Assembly: GCA_050952935.1 (NCBI GenBank)
Contig: JBMNLS010000001.1
Location: forward strand, 682,001-746,000
DNA from: UBA6115 sp050952935
GTDB lineage: Bacteria; Bacillota; Clostridia; Christensenellales; Aristaeellaceae
Direction: 5' to 3'
Length of the DNA: 64,000 nucleotides
Positions 1 to 7,148 of the stretch are shown here, one piece after another (positions within the stretch are counted from its first letter, which is position 1; every line of letters begins with the position of its first letter). The notes under the pieces are model-generated. The model worked only from the letters and a program-made list of their open reading frames with translations. It was not told the DNA's origin and ran no database searches. The position numbers were made by a program, and so were the translations under genes.

Positions 1-405
1 GAACTGACCGGATTCGATTTCCGGGACGGAAAGGTCAGCATGACGTTTCCCTTTGACGAGACACAGCCGGAGCGCTGGACAACCTACGCCAACCTGCTAA
101 ACCGGATTTACGACGCGGCAATGAAGGCTACGCGGGTGTTCCCGGAGCGGGTGGAACCGGACGACCAGAACGAGAAGTACCTCGCGCACGTCTGGCTCCA
201 GCGGCTGGGATACCACGGCGCGGATTTCAAAGCCGAGCGGAAAATCCTGCTGGGCCACCTGAAAGGCTACTGTGCTTTCGGAAGCGGCGACAAGATGCAG
301 GCTCACAAGGAAAAGTACACCGCCATCCGGCGGGAGCGCAGGCTGGCCGAGCAGGAAGCGGCGGTGCTGGAGGTCATGGTTGAGGAGGCGAACACCAATG
401 AGTAA
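1..405 (+). CDS. Accessory protein of phage/ICE type, C-terminal part (truncated by window edge)
   Basis: The frame is open from base 1 and the residues before the first ATG (position 40) read smoothly into it, so this is probably the 3' end of a longer gene rather than a complete 121-residue ORF. The visible part contains a compact module of the form WLxRLGxxGxxFKxxRxxLLxHLxGxxAF, followed by a charged tail rich in Arg and Glu. The same module closes the predicted amidoligase at 3060-3953. From memory, similar C-termini occur in hypothetical proteins of clostridial conjugative elements. The function is unknown. It overlaps the next gene by 8 bp, which suggests translational coupling. Confidence 0.6.
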   Translation, partial: ELTGFDFRDGKVSMTFPFDETQPERWTTYANLLNRIYDAAMKATRVFPERVEPDDQNEKYLAHVWLQRLGYHGADFKAERKILLGHLKGYCAFGSGDKMQAHKEKYTAIRRERRLAEQEAAVLEVMVEEANTNE

Positions 406-919
406 GACCATTCAGGAAGCCCTGCTGGATTTGAAAGCCCGGCAGGAAGCCGGAGAGAAGATGCCCTGCCCGCGATGCGGACGGGACACCATGAAGCCGG
501 ATCTGCACACAAACGCGCTGAGTCGACATGCCGACGGCATCTACGTGTGCGACGACTGCGGCACAGCGGAAGCGATGCTGGACTTCATGCGGAACCCGCT
601 CCCACTGGAGTGCTGGGCACAGTTCCGGGAGGGTGAAGCCACAGCGGATTTCAAAGCGGTGCCCGGCGAGGAAGCGCTGAAGACCATCAAGGCCGAGCAT
701 GTGCCGCGTCTGATCCGGATCTTCCAGCAGTGGAAGGCGGGCACAGATTTCAAAGCCCTCCGGATCGCGGCGATGAAGGAATGTCCCGGCCTGACACAGA
801 TCTGGGAGGAGCCTTTCCAGGCGCTGTATACGGTGGCCGACGGTGAGATCGTGATCCGGTTCCGGCAGAACAACGATGCGGTGGAGGTCGCCGCAGACCA
901 CCTGACCAAAGCAAAGTAA
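398..919 (+). CDS. Zinc-ribbon hypothetical protein
   Basis: This 173-residue protein starts at the ATG at 398, which overlaps the end of the preceding gene. Two Cys pairs (C24/C27 in CPRC and C51/C54 in CDDC) form a likely four-Cys zinc ribbon. The rest is soluble and ends in a segment rich in Val and Ile. The coding sequence contains three in-frame copies of the GATTTNNAAGC word at 428, 647 and 746; the last two read DFKA and the first reads LDLKAR. They look like local insertions in the protein. No specific family was recognised, and the longer ORF starting at 272 lacks a ribosome site. Confidence 0.6.
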   Translation: MSKTIQEALLDLKARQEAGEKMPCPRCGRDTMKPDLHTNALSRHADGIYVCDDCGTAEAMLDFMRNPLPLECWAQFREGEATADFKAVPGEEALKTIKAEHVPRLIRIFQQWKAGTDFKALRIAAMKECPGLTQIWEEPFQALYTVADGEIVIRFRQNNDAVEVAADHLTKAK

Positions 920-1172
920 GCCCCTGCGGATTTTAAAGCGGTGCAGCCAAGCGCTGGCCGCTTTTCCTTTTGCCCGCGTCGCCGCCACGTTGGCCTCTGT
1001 CGCGGGCTTTGGGACGAGGGCCGAGGAAGAACCCGACCGGGCAAAGCGGCGCGAACGTGGGCCAAACACGGCGCGGATTTGAAAGCCGCACTGAGACGAT
1101 GAAAGCCGCCTTCCGGATTGGAAAGCGGCTGTATTCGTGTGTCTCTGCGGCAGATATTGTCCAGGTGTTGTC
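920..1172. other. Intergenic region between convergent genes
   Basis: This 253-bp gap separates two convergent genes. It holds GATTTNNAAGC copies at 929 and 1076, a one-mismatch copy at 1116, and a 7-bp inverted repeat GCCCGCG (972-978) / CGCGGGC (1001-1007) followed by TTT. The inverted repeat could be a weak terminator for the rightward genes. No credible coding sequence was found. Confidence 0.4.
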
Positions 1173-1616
1173 TTACCAGTGTGTGCCCCGCTGCAGGCTT
1201 CTCTCCAGCGCGGGCTTCAGGATGGTGTTGATTTGAGAGCGCAGGCCGAGCTTCCGGTAGGCGTCCTCGATGCCCTTGTAGTAGGCACTGTGGGGCGGCG
1301 ACTGGCGAATCATCTTCATGATGTAAATCATGCCTTCGATTTGAGAGCCGTCCGACATGTGCACGGGCCACCGTTCCTTGATGTAGTAGCTGGGGAATCC
1401 TTCGTAGCGGTCAAGGCTCCGTTCGTCGCGGTCGTTGATTTCCCAGACGGCAACGGGCACCCGGTTGCGCTGGTCTCCTGTCTTTTCGACGGTGGCGTGG
1501 AGGTAAAACTCCAGCCGGGCTCCGGCGATGTACCCGGTGCCGATGAGCCTGGCATCCGGACAGCGGAATGCCATCTGTTCCTGAACCATGTTTGAGCCGT
1601 ATGCGATGTACTTCAT
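1173..1616 (-). CDS. Gamma-glutamylcyclotransferase (AIG2-like) family protein
   Basis: This 147-residue protein has the N-terminal YGSN signature of the GGCT/AIG2 fold (residues 6-9), which binds the gamma-glutamyl group. It also has a DRYEG segment whose Glu (residue 72) matches the usual catalytic acid. Family members release 5-oxoproline from gamma-glutamyl amines or peptides. AAGGAGG sits 8 bp before the ATG, and a GATTTCAAAGC copy lies just upstream at 1631. The amidoligase at 3060-3953 lies in the same leftward gene run; one enzyme would form a gamma-glutamyl or similar amide bond and the other would break it. The substrate is unknown. Confidence 0.75.
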   Translation of the reverse strand: MKYIAYGSNMVQEQMAFRCPDARLIGTGYIAGARLEFYLHATVEKTGDQRNRVPVAVWEINDRDERSLDRYEGFPSYYIKERWPVHMSDGSQIEGMIYIMKMIRQSPPHSAYYKGIEDAYRKLGLRSQINTILKPALERSLQRGTHW

Positions 1617-1714
1617 GCTGTGTCCTCCTTGATTTCAAAGCTCCCGCGCCGGGCAGGTTCAGTTTCCCTCTGCCGCCCGGCGAAGTCAATACGTTTGTGT
1701 GCCTGCAGCCGAAC

Positions 1715-1948
1715 TTAATTCAAAAGCTGTGCCCGCAGGCGAAGGGTCAGGCTGCTGATTTCCCGGTGTGTCATGCCGAGGATTTCCAGATCGTTCCTGC
1801 CGTTGATGGTCGCCATCAGGATTTCGAAGAGTTCCGTCTTGAAATCCGGCGCATGGTTTTCCGGGTCTTCTTCCCGGAACTGTACCCAATCGCGGCGCAG
1901 GTCTTGCAGGGTGTAAACCCTGTCGTCGTTCAGGTCGATGAACTTCAT
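1715..1948 (-). CDS. Small hypothetical protein
   Basis: This 77-residue acidic protein begins MKFIDLNDDRVYTLQDLRRDW and has a good ribosome site (AAGGAGG, 8 bp spacing). Leu-rich helices follow. It contains DFKTELFEI, which is encoded close to a degenerate copy of the local 11-bp word. It is the second gene of the leftward accessory run. Similar small proteins are common in clostridial conjugative elements and phages, but no function can be given. Confidence 0.55.
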   Translation of the reverse strand: MKFIDLNDDRVYTLQDLRRDWVQFREEDPENHAPDFKTELFEILMATINGRNDLEILGMTHREISSLTLRLRAQLLN

Positions 1949-2048
1949 GGTGTGTACCTCCTTCTTGATTTGGAAGCCTGTGGCTCCGGGTGAAGGTTCC
2001 CGATTCAGGAGCCCTCAACCGGAACCGCCGGAGCGGTTGCCGTGTGCG

Positions 2049-2639
2049 TCAGCGGATGGTGTACCGCTTGCCCTTCGCGGTGATTTCGAAGCGGCGCTTG
2101 CCGTCCTCGTTCCAGACCCGTTCCATCTTTTCGATATCCTCCAGCTTGCAGGTTTTCATCTTTGGCTGTTTCCGGAGCCAGCGCAGGGCCGTCGATTTGA
2201 AAGCGTCGCCCAGCGTCTCCCGGCGGTCTGTGTGGCTGGCGCGGTAGCGCTCCATCCGGATGCGCCCGATGCTGGCGGCTTCGTCGAGCCCGAGGTACCA
2301 GCCCTCGCCGCGACTGTTGACCTCGGCCCACTTGATTTGGAAGCTGGGCTCCAGTCGGCTGTTCCAGATGGTGCCGTCCCAGCGGTCGCCGACCCAAGTG
2401 TCTGCCGCCGCCCGCCCGATGGTCAGGGTGATCACGTCGCCGTGGAAGCCGTCGCTGATGTGGCTCCAGCAAAGCCCGCGTTCAAGGAGAACCCGGATGA
2501 TTTCGGAGCCGTTGGTGAGGTCGATGTGCGCGATTTCGCCCTGCGAACCGTTCATGGTGTCCGGGAAAATGGTGTACCCCTGATTCAGGAGCTCGGTGAC
2601 CTTCTGGGTGTACGCGTTGCGGATGTCCTGCTTTTTCAT
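2049..2639 (-). CDS. Hypothetical protein of accessory region
   Basis: The 196-residue protein starts at the ATG at 2639, preceded by AAAGGAA; the upstream in-frame extension to 2744 has no ribosome site. The N-terminal half is a mixed alpha/beta region (MKKQDIRNAYTQKVTELL). The C-terminal half contains SFQIKWAEVNSRGEGWYLGLDEAA and ends FEITAKGKRYTIR. Four exact copies and one near copy of the 11-bp word lie in or immediately before it (2082, 2194, 2334, 2499, 2672), read here in the antisense sense. No known domain was recognised. Confidence 0.55.
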   Translation of the reverse strand: MKKQDIRNAYTQKVTELLNQGYTIFPDTMNGSQGEIAHIDLTNGSEIIRVLLERGLCWSHISDGFHGDVITLTIGRAAADTWVGDRWDGTIWNSRLEPSFQIKWAEVNSRGEGWYLGLDEAASIGRIRMERYRASHTDRRETLGDAFKSTALRWLRKQPKMKTCKLEDIEKMERVWNEDGKRRFEITAKGKRYTIR

Positions 2640-2698
2640 GGTGTGTTCCTTTCCGGGCTCTCGGCCCTGTCGATTTGAAAGCTGTGGCTGGCGCGAGC

Positions 2699-2899
2699 TT
2701 ACTTGGCCTCGCGGATTTCGAAGCGGGTGGTGCCGTGTGTCCAAGGGTTGCTCCGCTCCTCGATTTCGAAGCGGCGCTTCATGGCCTGTGCCTGCTCGAG
2801 GGTCTTGGTGCCGCCGACCAGACAGCCGTTGCTGTTGTAGATGTGCCAGCGGACGCCGATGTGCTTTCCGTAGGCGATGGCCTGATTCCGGTTCATCAT
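2699..2899 (-). CDS. Small hypothetical protein
   Basis: This is a 66-residue basic protein that starts at tandem ATG codons (2899 or 2896) behind a strong AAGGAGG. It reads like a short beta-strand protein (IGVRWHIYNSNGCLVGGTK) followed by a helix. Its C-terminus contains two FEI segments, each encoded by a GATTTCGAAGC copy (2714 and 2762), only 48 bp apart. It may be a small DNA- or protein-binding accessory factor, but there is no direct evidence for this. Confidence 0.5.
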   Translation of the reverse strand: MMNRNQAIAYGKHIGVRWHIYNSNGCLVGGTKTLEQAQAMKRRFEIEERSNPWTHGTTRFEIREAK

Positions 2900-3059
2900 G
2901 GGGTGTACCTCCTTGGGCTGTGTGCCCTGCTTGATTTGGAAGCTGTGCGGCTTCCCGCGACCGGGCGATTCCTGTGCCCGGTTTCGGCCCGGTGCCGCCG
3001 GGCCATCATCAGGCGGGTCGGTTTCAAAGCTGTGTCCTCCCGGGTGTGCTCCGCCGGGT

Positions 3060-3953
3060 TCAGGAGGCCCGGCGGGTGGTCTCGGCACCGTTCCTCCAAG
3101 CCGCGTTGCCGGGCATGTGCTTCAGGAGGTGTGTGCGGGCGGTCTTGAACTCCTCGCCGTTCATGCCCAGCCGGAGGAGCCAGCACCGGAAGGTGTACGC
3201 CGGGTTGTCGGTGACCGGGCGGGCCGGGCTCGCGGAAGCCACCGTCAGGGCTTGGTGGGAAATCGCGAGGCAAAGCTGGATGTAGGCCTTGACCTCTCCG
3301 GCGTGAAGTGTGCTGTTGAAGGCCCGGAACTCGATGGTGCCCTTCTGGAAAACGCTGTGCAGGTTGAGCAGGTGGTACCGGGAGGGGTCGTAGTGCTGGT
3401 GTGCGTGGTACTCCCAGCACATGTCGTCGTACCAAATCCGGGCGAAGTCCTCGGAGGTCGTGGGCTTCCGGCGGTTCAGGGTCGCGAGGAAGTGTGGGTC
3501 GACGGGCTGGCACCAGCGGCTCCGGCGCTCCGGGCTGATTTGGAGGGCTTGGGTCAGGAGGTCTTCCTTGGCGTTGACCAAGTTGACCAAGTTCCGCAGG
3601 GTTTTGGGGGTGTGCTCCCCAAGGCCGACGTGTACGTGGATGCCGCAGGAGGGGTCGGCGTGTGCCCCAGCCGCCCGGAGGGCCCGGACACAGGCCTGCA
3701 CCGTTTCGATGTCTTCCCAGCGGCAAATCGGGCTCACGAACTCTGTGCCTTGGTCGCGCGGCCCGGCGATGCTCGCGTCGCTGACCAGCTTCCACCGCCG
3801 CCCGTCCGGCGCGGTGACCTCCCAAGCGTCGTACGCGCCGCCCGCATGCCGGAAGGTCGCTCCTTCGCCGAGGGTTTCCGCGACCACCTGCGCGGCCCGC
3901 TGGCGGGTGATGTGGTTCATCTCGATCTCGATGCCGAAGGTCTGGGTTTTCAT
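3060..3953 (-). CDS. Putative amidoligase (COOH-NH2 ligase, glutamine-synthetase-like)
   Basis: This 297-residue protein carries motifs of the Amidoligase_2 family: IEIE at residues 8-11, VSDASI at 57-62, GTEFVSP at 69-75, GIHVHVG at 104-110 and TIEFRAF at 206-212. The acidic and His residues would bind ATP and metal ions. The family is predicted to form amide bonds between carboxyl and amino groups of small molecules or peptides. Residues 259-288 repeat the WLxRLGxxGxxFKxxRxxLLxHL module seen in the first gene of the window. The start is the ATG at 3953 behind AAAGGAG; the long upstream extension is low-complexity repeat DNA. It is the promoter-proximal gene of a leftward run that ends with a cyclotransferase. 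Confidence 0.75.
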   Translation of the reverse strand: MKTQTFGIEIEMNHITRQRAAQVVAETLGEGATFRHAGGAYDAWEVTAPDGRRWKLVSDASIAGPRDQGTEFVSPICRWEDIETVQACVRALRAAGAHADPSCGIHVHVGLGEHTPKTLRNLVNLVNAKEDLLTQALQISPERRSRWCQPVDPHFLATLNRRKPTTSEDFARIWYDDMCWEYHAHQHYDPSRYHLLNLHSVFQKGTIEFRAFNSTLHAGEVKAYIQLCLAISHQALTVASASPARPVTDNPAYTFRCWLLRLGMNGEEFKTARTHLLKHMPGNAAWRNGAETTRRAS

Positions 3954-4039
3954 GGGGGTCTCCTTTCTTCCGGCGGCGGCTTCTCCCGCCCGGCCCGGCT
4001 GTGCCTTCTGGGCGGTTTCCCGCCCGGCGCGTACATCCA

Positions 4040-4064
4040 TCACTCTGCCGGGCCGAAAAGTCAA
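4040..4064 (-). promoter_or_regulatory. Shared promoter-like element, copy 1 (upstream of amidoligase)
   Basis: Read on the minus strand, the element is TTGACTTT, then 10 bp ending in GGC, then AGAGTGA. It lies about 90 bp upstream of the amidoligase start. The same two words at identical spacing occur before the DUF4314 gene (25842-25866) and before a serine recombinase gene (45068-45092). TTGACT is a good -35 box. Whether the second word marks an extended -10 region or an operator is unclear. Confidence 0.55.
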
Positions 4065-4211
4065 CGGTTTTTTTTGCGAAAAAGGAGGCCGCGCTTCCTT
4101 ATACATGCGCGTAGGGGCCGGAAAAAAACCCGGTTTTTTTTCGCCGGGCGGGCGGTTTTTCGCCGCCCGGGCGGGCACACCGACCCGCCGCCCGGAACCG
4201 CCGCCGGGCAC

Positions 4212-4400
4212 ACTTTCCGACTTTGCTCTGCGAAAGTCCGGCGGGCGGCATACTTCTCCGCTTTGCTCTGGAAAAGTCCACCCGGGCACAGGACTTTCCG
4301 ACTTTGCTCTGGTGAAGTCCGGGCGGGCGGCGCTTCTCCGCTTTGCCGTGAAGAAGTCCGGCGGGCGGCACAATTCTCCACTTTGCTCTGGCAAAGTCGC
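4212..4400. repeat. Five ~40-bp tandem hairpin repeats
   Basis: The core CTTTGCTCTG or a close variant begins at 4221, 4261, 4302, 4341 and 4381, so the period is 39-41 bp. Each unit has a CTTTG arm and an AAAGTC or GAAGTCC arm around the core, forming a short hairpin (GACTTT/AAAGTC in unit 1), followed by a GC-rich CGGCGGGCGGC block. The units are contiguous, with no unique spacers, so this is not a CRISPR array. On the minus strand the units read as PPDF..AK peptides, but the frame is not conserved between units. Confidence 0.75.
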
Positions 4401-4586
4401 CGGGCTGGTCGGTGTACCCAGCCGCCGGGCCGAGGTGTGCCCGGGAGGGGGTGGTCAGATCCCTGGGTGTGCCTGGCGGAGACCGCGCCCCCCTCACGCG
4501 TGAATTTCCGACAAATTCGGGGGTGGGGGTATCGGCCCGCCCGGACATCAAAAAAGCCGCCCCGAAGGACGGCAGAAGGAGGAACC

Positions 4587-5858
4587 GTGAATACGAATCT
4601 GAACATGCAGACCATGCCGATTGACCGGCTGAAGCCTGCAAAATACAACCCCAGGAAAGACCTGAAGCCGGGCGATCCCGCGTATGAGAAGATCAAGCGC
4701 AGCCTGCACGACTTCGGATATGTCGATCCCATCGTCTGGAACGAGGTGACGGGCAACATCGTCGGCGGTCACCAGCGCTTCAAGGTGCTGAAGGCTGAAG
4801 GCGCGACCGAGGTGGACTGCGTTGTGGTGCACATCGAGAACCCTTCGGATGAAAAGGCGCTGAACATCGCGCTCAACAAAGCCACTGGCGACTGGGAGCC
4901 CACGGCCCTGGCTGACCTGCTGCAGGATCTGCAGAGCGCCGGATATGATCTCGGCGCGACAGGCTTTGACGCTGCCGAGGTGGACGATCTCTTCTCCAAG
5001 GTGCATGACAAAGATGTGCATGACGATGACTGCGAGATCGATCCGGAATCGGTCAATGCATATGTACAGCCCGGCGACATCTGGACGCTGGGCAGACATC
5101 GCATGATGTGTGGAGACAGTACCTCCCCGGAAGCGGTAGACGCGCTCATGGACGGCATCAAGGCCAACCTGGTCGTGACCGACCCGCCCTACAACGTGGC
5201 GTATGAGTCCGCTGACGGAAAGAAGATCCAGAACGACAGTATGGCAGACGAGCAGTTTTTCTCGTTCCTGCTGGCCGCTTTCCAGAACATGGCGGCGCAT
5301 ATGGCCGAAGGCGGCAGCGCGTACATCTTCCATGCGGATACCGAAGGGCTGAACTTTCGCCGGGCTTTCAAAGAGTCCGGCTTTCATATTTCCGGGGTCT
5401 GCATCTGGGTGAAGAACAGCCTGGTGCTGGGCCGCAGTCCATATCAGTGGCAGCACGAGCCCGTGCTCTATGGCTGGCTCCCCAATGGGAAGCATAAGTG
5501 GTTCGCCGACCGGAAACAGTCCACCATCTGGAATTTTGACAAGCCGAAAAAGTCTGCTGACCATCCGACCATGAAGCCGATCCCGCTGCTGGCGTATCCG
5601 ATTAAGAACAGCAGCGCACCGAACGCCGTGGTGATGGATCTGTTCGGCGGCAGCGGTTCCACCCTCATCGCCTGTGAACAGACCGACCGGATCTGCCGGA
5701 CGATGGAGCTTGACCCGAAGTACGCGACAGTTATAGTGGAGCGTTTTTATCAGTATTTTGTAGAATACAAGAATTCATCTGCAAACGTCGATGATGAAAT
5801 ATACGTTATACGCCAAGGGAAGCGTATCAATTATTCTGAAATTGCCGTTCAGATTTAG
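4587..5858 (+). CDS. ParB-domain / DNA N4- or N6-methyltransferase fusion with substituted C-terminus
   Basis: The 423-residue protein starts at the GTG at 4587 behind AGAAGGAGG. Residues 1-95 are a ParB/Srx-like domain (IDRLKPAKYNPRK, GGHQRFKVL). The rest is a class-beta DNA methyltransferase with catalytic DPPYN near residue 199 and the SAM-binding FGGSGST near residue 353. Such fusions are common phage enzymes that modify phage DNA. From 5741 on, base composition turns AT-rich and the C-terminus (EIYVIRQGKRINYSEI) is encoded by the left end of an inserted recombinase element. The displaced native end lies at 9331-9420 (EITVLRDGQTVSYDSI). Because the substitute tail is homologous, the enzyme is probably still functional. 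Confidence 0.85.
   Translation: MNTNLNMQTMPIDRLKPAKYNPRKDLKPGDPAYEKIKRSLHDFGYVDPIVWNEVTGNIVGGHQRFKVLKAEGATEVDCVVVHIENPSDEKALNIALNKATGDWEPTALADLLQDLQSAGYDLGATGFDAAEVDDLFSKVHDKDVHDDDCEIDPESVNAYVQPGDIWTLGRHRMMCGDSTSPEAVDALMDGIKANLVVTDPPYNVAYESADGKKIQNDSMADEQFFSFLLAAFQNMAAHMAEGGSAYIFHADTEGLNFRRAFKESGFHISGVCIWVKNSLVLGRSPYQWQHEPVLYGWLPNGKHKWFADRKQSTIWNFDKPKKSADHPTMKPIPLLAYPIKNSSAPNAVVMDLFGGSGSTLIACEQTDRICRTMELDPKYATVIVERFYQYFVEYKNSSANVDDEIYVIRQGKRINYSEIAVQI
5741..5773 (+). repeat. RIT outer inverted repeat, left copy
   Basis: This 33-bp sequence is perfectly repeated in inverse orientation at 9277-9309. It begins GCGTTTTTATCAG and ends AATACAAGAA. It is part of the methyltransferase reading frame, encoding RFYQYFVEYK. 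Confidence 0.9.
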
Positions 5859-5871
5859 CCTTGCGGTCATT

Positions 5872-5892
5872 CATTTTTCCTGATAACTTGTT
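5872..5892 (+). repeat. RIT inner inverted repeat, left copy
   Basis: This 21-bp sequence matches the reverse complement of 9160-9180 at 19 of 21 positions (CATTTTTCCTG then AACTTGTT). It lies just after the stop of the methyltransferase tail and before the first recombinase gene. It may be a recombinase-binding site. Confidence 0.75.
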
Positions 5893-5933
5893 AGAATTAC
5901 GGTGGGCATATTATGTTGTTAGGAGGGCTCACC

Positions 5934-7148
5934 GTGGAAACAATCGAACAAACCGTACATCAATTCCTGGATGAAATGCATCGTGTAGGATATGGTACAG
6001 ACAGATTGAAAACTGCTGCATCCGTATTGGAACGATTATGTGCATATCATACGACGGCAAATTGTCCTTACCTGGACAAGCAACTAACAGAGCGATACAT
6101 TGACAGCCTTCGTGAGAGGTTGGATTATAGCCCCACTGGACAACGATACGCACAAGAGCAAATCGTGATCATCAAGATTTTTCTTGGCTTCGTTGATTCT
6201 GGAAAAATCACAGAAATAAGGTATATATTGCCCAAAATACCTGTCCCTGTTGAGTTTGCTAAAGTCATAGACGAATATATCGACGAAGCAGCTGTCACCC
6301 CTAGCCAAAGGAAAAGCAGATCTTGGGCTCCGAGACGATATGCCTTCTGGCTTTCTCAACACGGTGTCACATCATTTCATGAGGTAACAATTGCCAATCT
6401 TAGAGCATATATCATCGACGAGAACGCGAATCTAAAGAGCAAAACCATCCCATCTTTGCGCGTAGAAATGCGCAAATTCCATATATGGCTTCATAAAAAC
6501 GGATACATCGAAAGCACATATGAGGAATTATTTGACTTTCAGGCAGCGATAAAGAACAAGATTCATCCTGCTGCTCCGCCAGACGATGTAGCAAAAGCTA
6601 TTGCTCAAATAGATCGTTCAACAGCAATGGGCAAAAGAGATTATGCTGCTATTATGCTCGGGGTAGTACTCGGACTGAGGGGCTGTGACGTCCGAGCGCT
6701 GCAGTTGACTGACATTAATTGGCGCGAAGGCGAAATACGGATTTCTCAGAGCAAAACCGGGAAACCGCTTGCTCTTCCATTGACAGGCGATGTTGGCGAA
6801 GCATTAAGAGACTACATTCTTAATGGACGCCCACATTTTGACGACCCACATGTGTTCCTCCGTCATAAGCCACCAATTGGCCCAATAAAATCGGGCGGCA
6901 CTTTCGGTGGTGCATATACGCAATATATGAGAATGGCGGGGCTGGACGGCCCCGGAGGATTTTACCAACTCCGCAGGGCAGAAGGAAAAAACCTTGTAGT
7001 ATCTGGCACACCCGTCACTACCGTAGCCCAGATCCTTGGCCATACCGATATTGCCAATACAAAGCAGTATATTTCTTTGGATACGGCTTCCCTCAAGATT
7101 TGTGCTCTGAGCTTCGACGGTATTGAACCAAGGGGGTGGAAGCTGTGA
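5934..7148 (+). CDS. Tyrosine recombinase, RitA-like
   Basis: This 404-residue integrase-like protein is the first gene of the trio. The GTG at 5934 follows TTAGGAGGG at good spacing, so it is preferred to the ATG at 5913. The C-terminal catalytic domain shows the first Arg in GVVLGLRGCDVRAL, the second Arg in YQLRRAEG, GHTDIANTKQYI with the conserved His, and a likely nucleophilic Tyr. The usual His of the HxxR box appears to be Tyr (FYQLRR). The N-terminal 200 residues hold the core-binding helices. It is probably needed together with the other two recombinases for movement or inversion of the element. Confidence 0.85.
   Translation: METIEQTVHQFLDEMHRVGYGTDRLKTAASVLERLCAYHTTANCPYLDKQLTERYIDSLRERLDYSPTGQRYAQEQIVIIKIFLGFVDSGKITEIRYILPKIPVPVEFAKVIDEYIDEAAVTPSQRKSRSWAPRRYAFWLSQHGVTSFHEVTIANLRAYIIDENANLKSKTIPSLRVEMRKFHIWLHKNGYIESTYEELFDFQAAIKNKIHPAAPPDDVAKAIAQIDRSTAMGKRDYAAIMLGVVLGLRGCDVRALQLTDINWREGEIRISQSKTGKPLALPLTGDVGEALRDYILNGRPHFDDPHVFLRHKPPIGPIKSGGTFGGAYTQYMRMAGLDGPGGFYQLRRAEGKNLVVSGTPVTTVAQILGHTDIANTKQYISLDTASLKICALSFDGIEPRGWKL

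Larger units (their letters stand above)
223..3030. repeat. Dispersed 11-bp word GATTTNNAAGC, one orientation
   Basis: Exact copies begin at 223, 428, 647, 746, 929, 1076, 1631, 1967, 2082, 2194, 2334, 2672, 2714, 2762 and 2933. One-mismatch copies begin at 1116, 1230, 1338, 1820, 2499 and 3020. The central dinucleotide is CA, GA, CG, GG or TA. The word is a near-dyad (GATTT-N-AAAGC in many copies). All copies read in the same direction on the plus strand, whether they lie in rightward genes (read as DFKA or LKA), in leftward genes (read as FEI or FQI) or between genes. Four leftward genes have one copy 15-35 bp upstream of the start codon. I noticed no comparable density elsewhere in the window. 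Confidence 0.85.
3954..4586. other. Long intergenic region with repeats and a promoter element
   Basis: This 633-bp gap lies between the divergent amidoligase and ParB-methyltransferase genes. It contains the shared 25-bp promoter-like element (4040-4064, leftward), purine and T-rich runs around 4065-4140, five 40-bp tandem repeats (4212-4400), and a GC-rich stretch leading to the methyltransferase ribosome site. ORFs crossing it in several frames are low-complexity and rich in Pro, Arg and Gly, and are not credible as genes. Confidence 0.5.

Noticed and set aside
223..3030. GATTTNNAAGC copies as a CRISPR array or ordinary operator set
   Set aside because: Spacing varies from about 40 to 340 bp, copies lie inside coding regions, and orientation ignores gene direction, which does not fit either idea.
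4212..4400. Possible CRISPR array
   Set aside because: The repeat units are contiguous with no unique spacers, and no cas genes are nearby.
2898..4586. A long rightward frame upstream of and continuous with the ParB-methyltransferase
   Set aside because: It lies antisense to the amidoligase and through the 40-bp repeats and is Pro/Arg/Gly-rich. The real start is the GTG at 4587 behind AGAAGGAGG.
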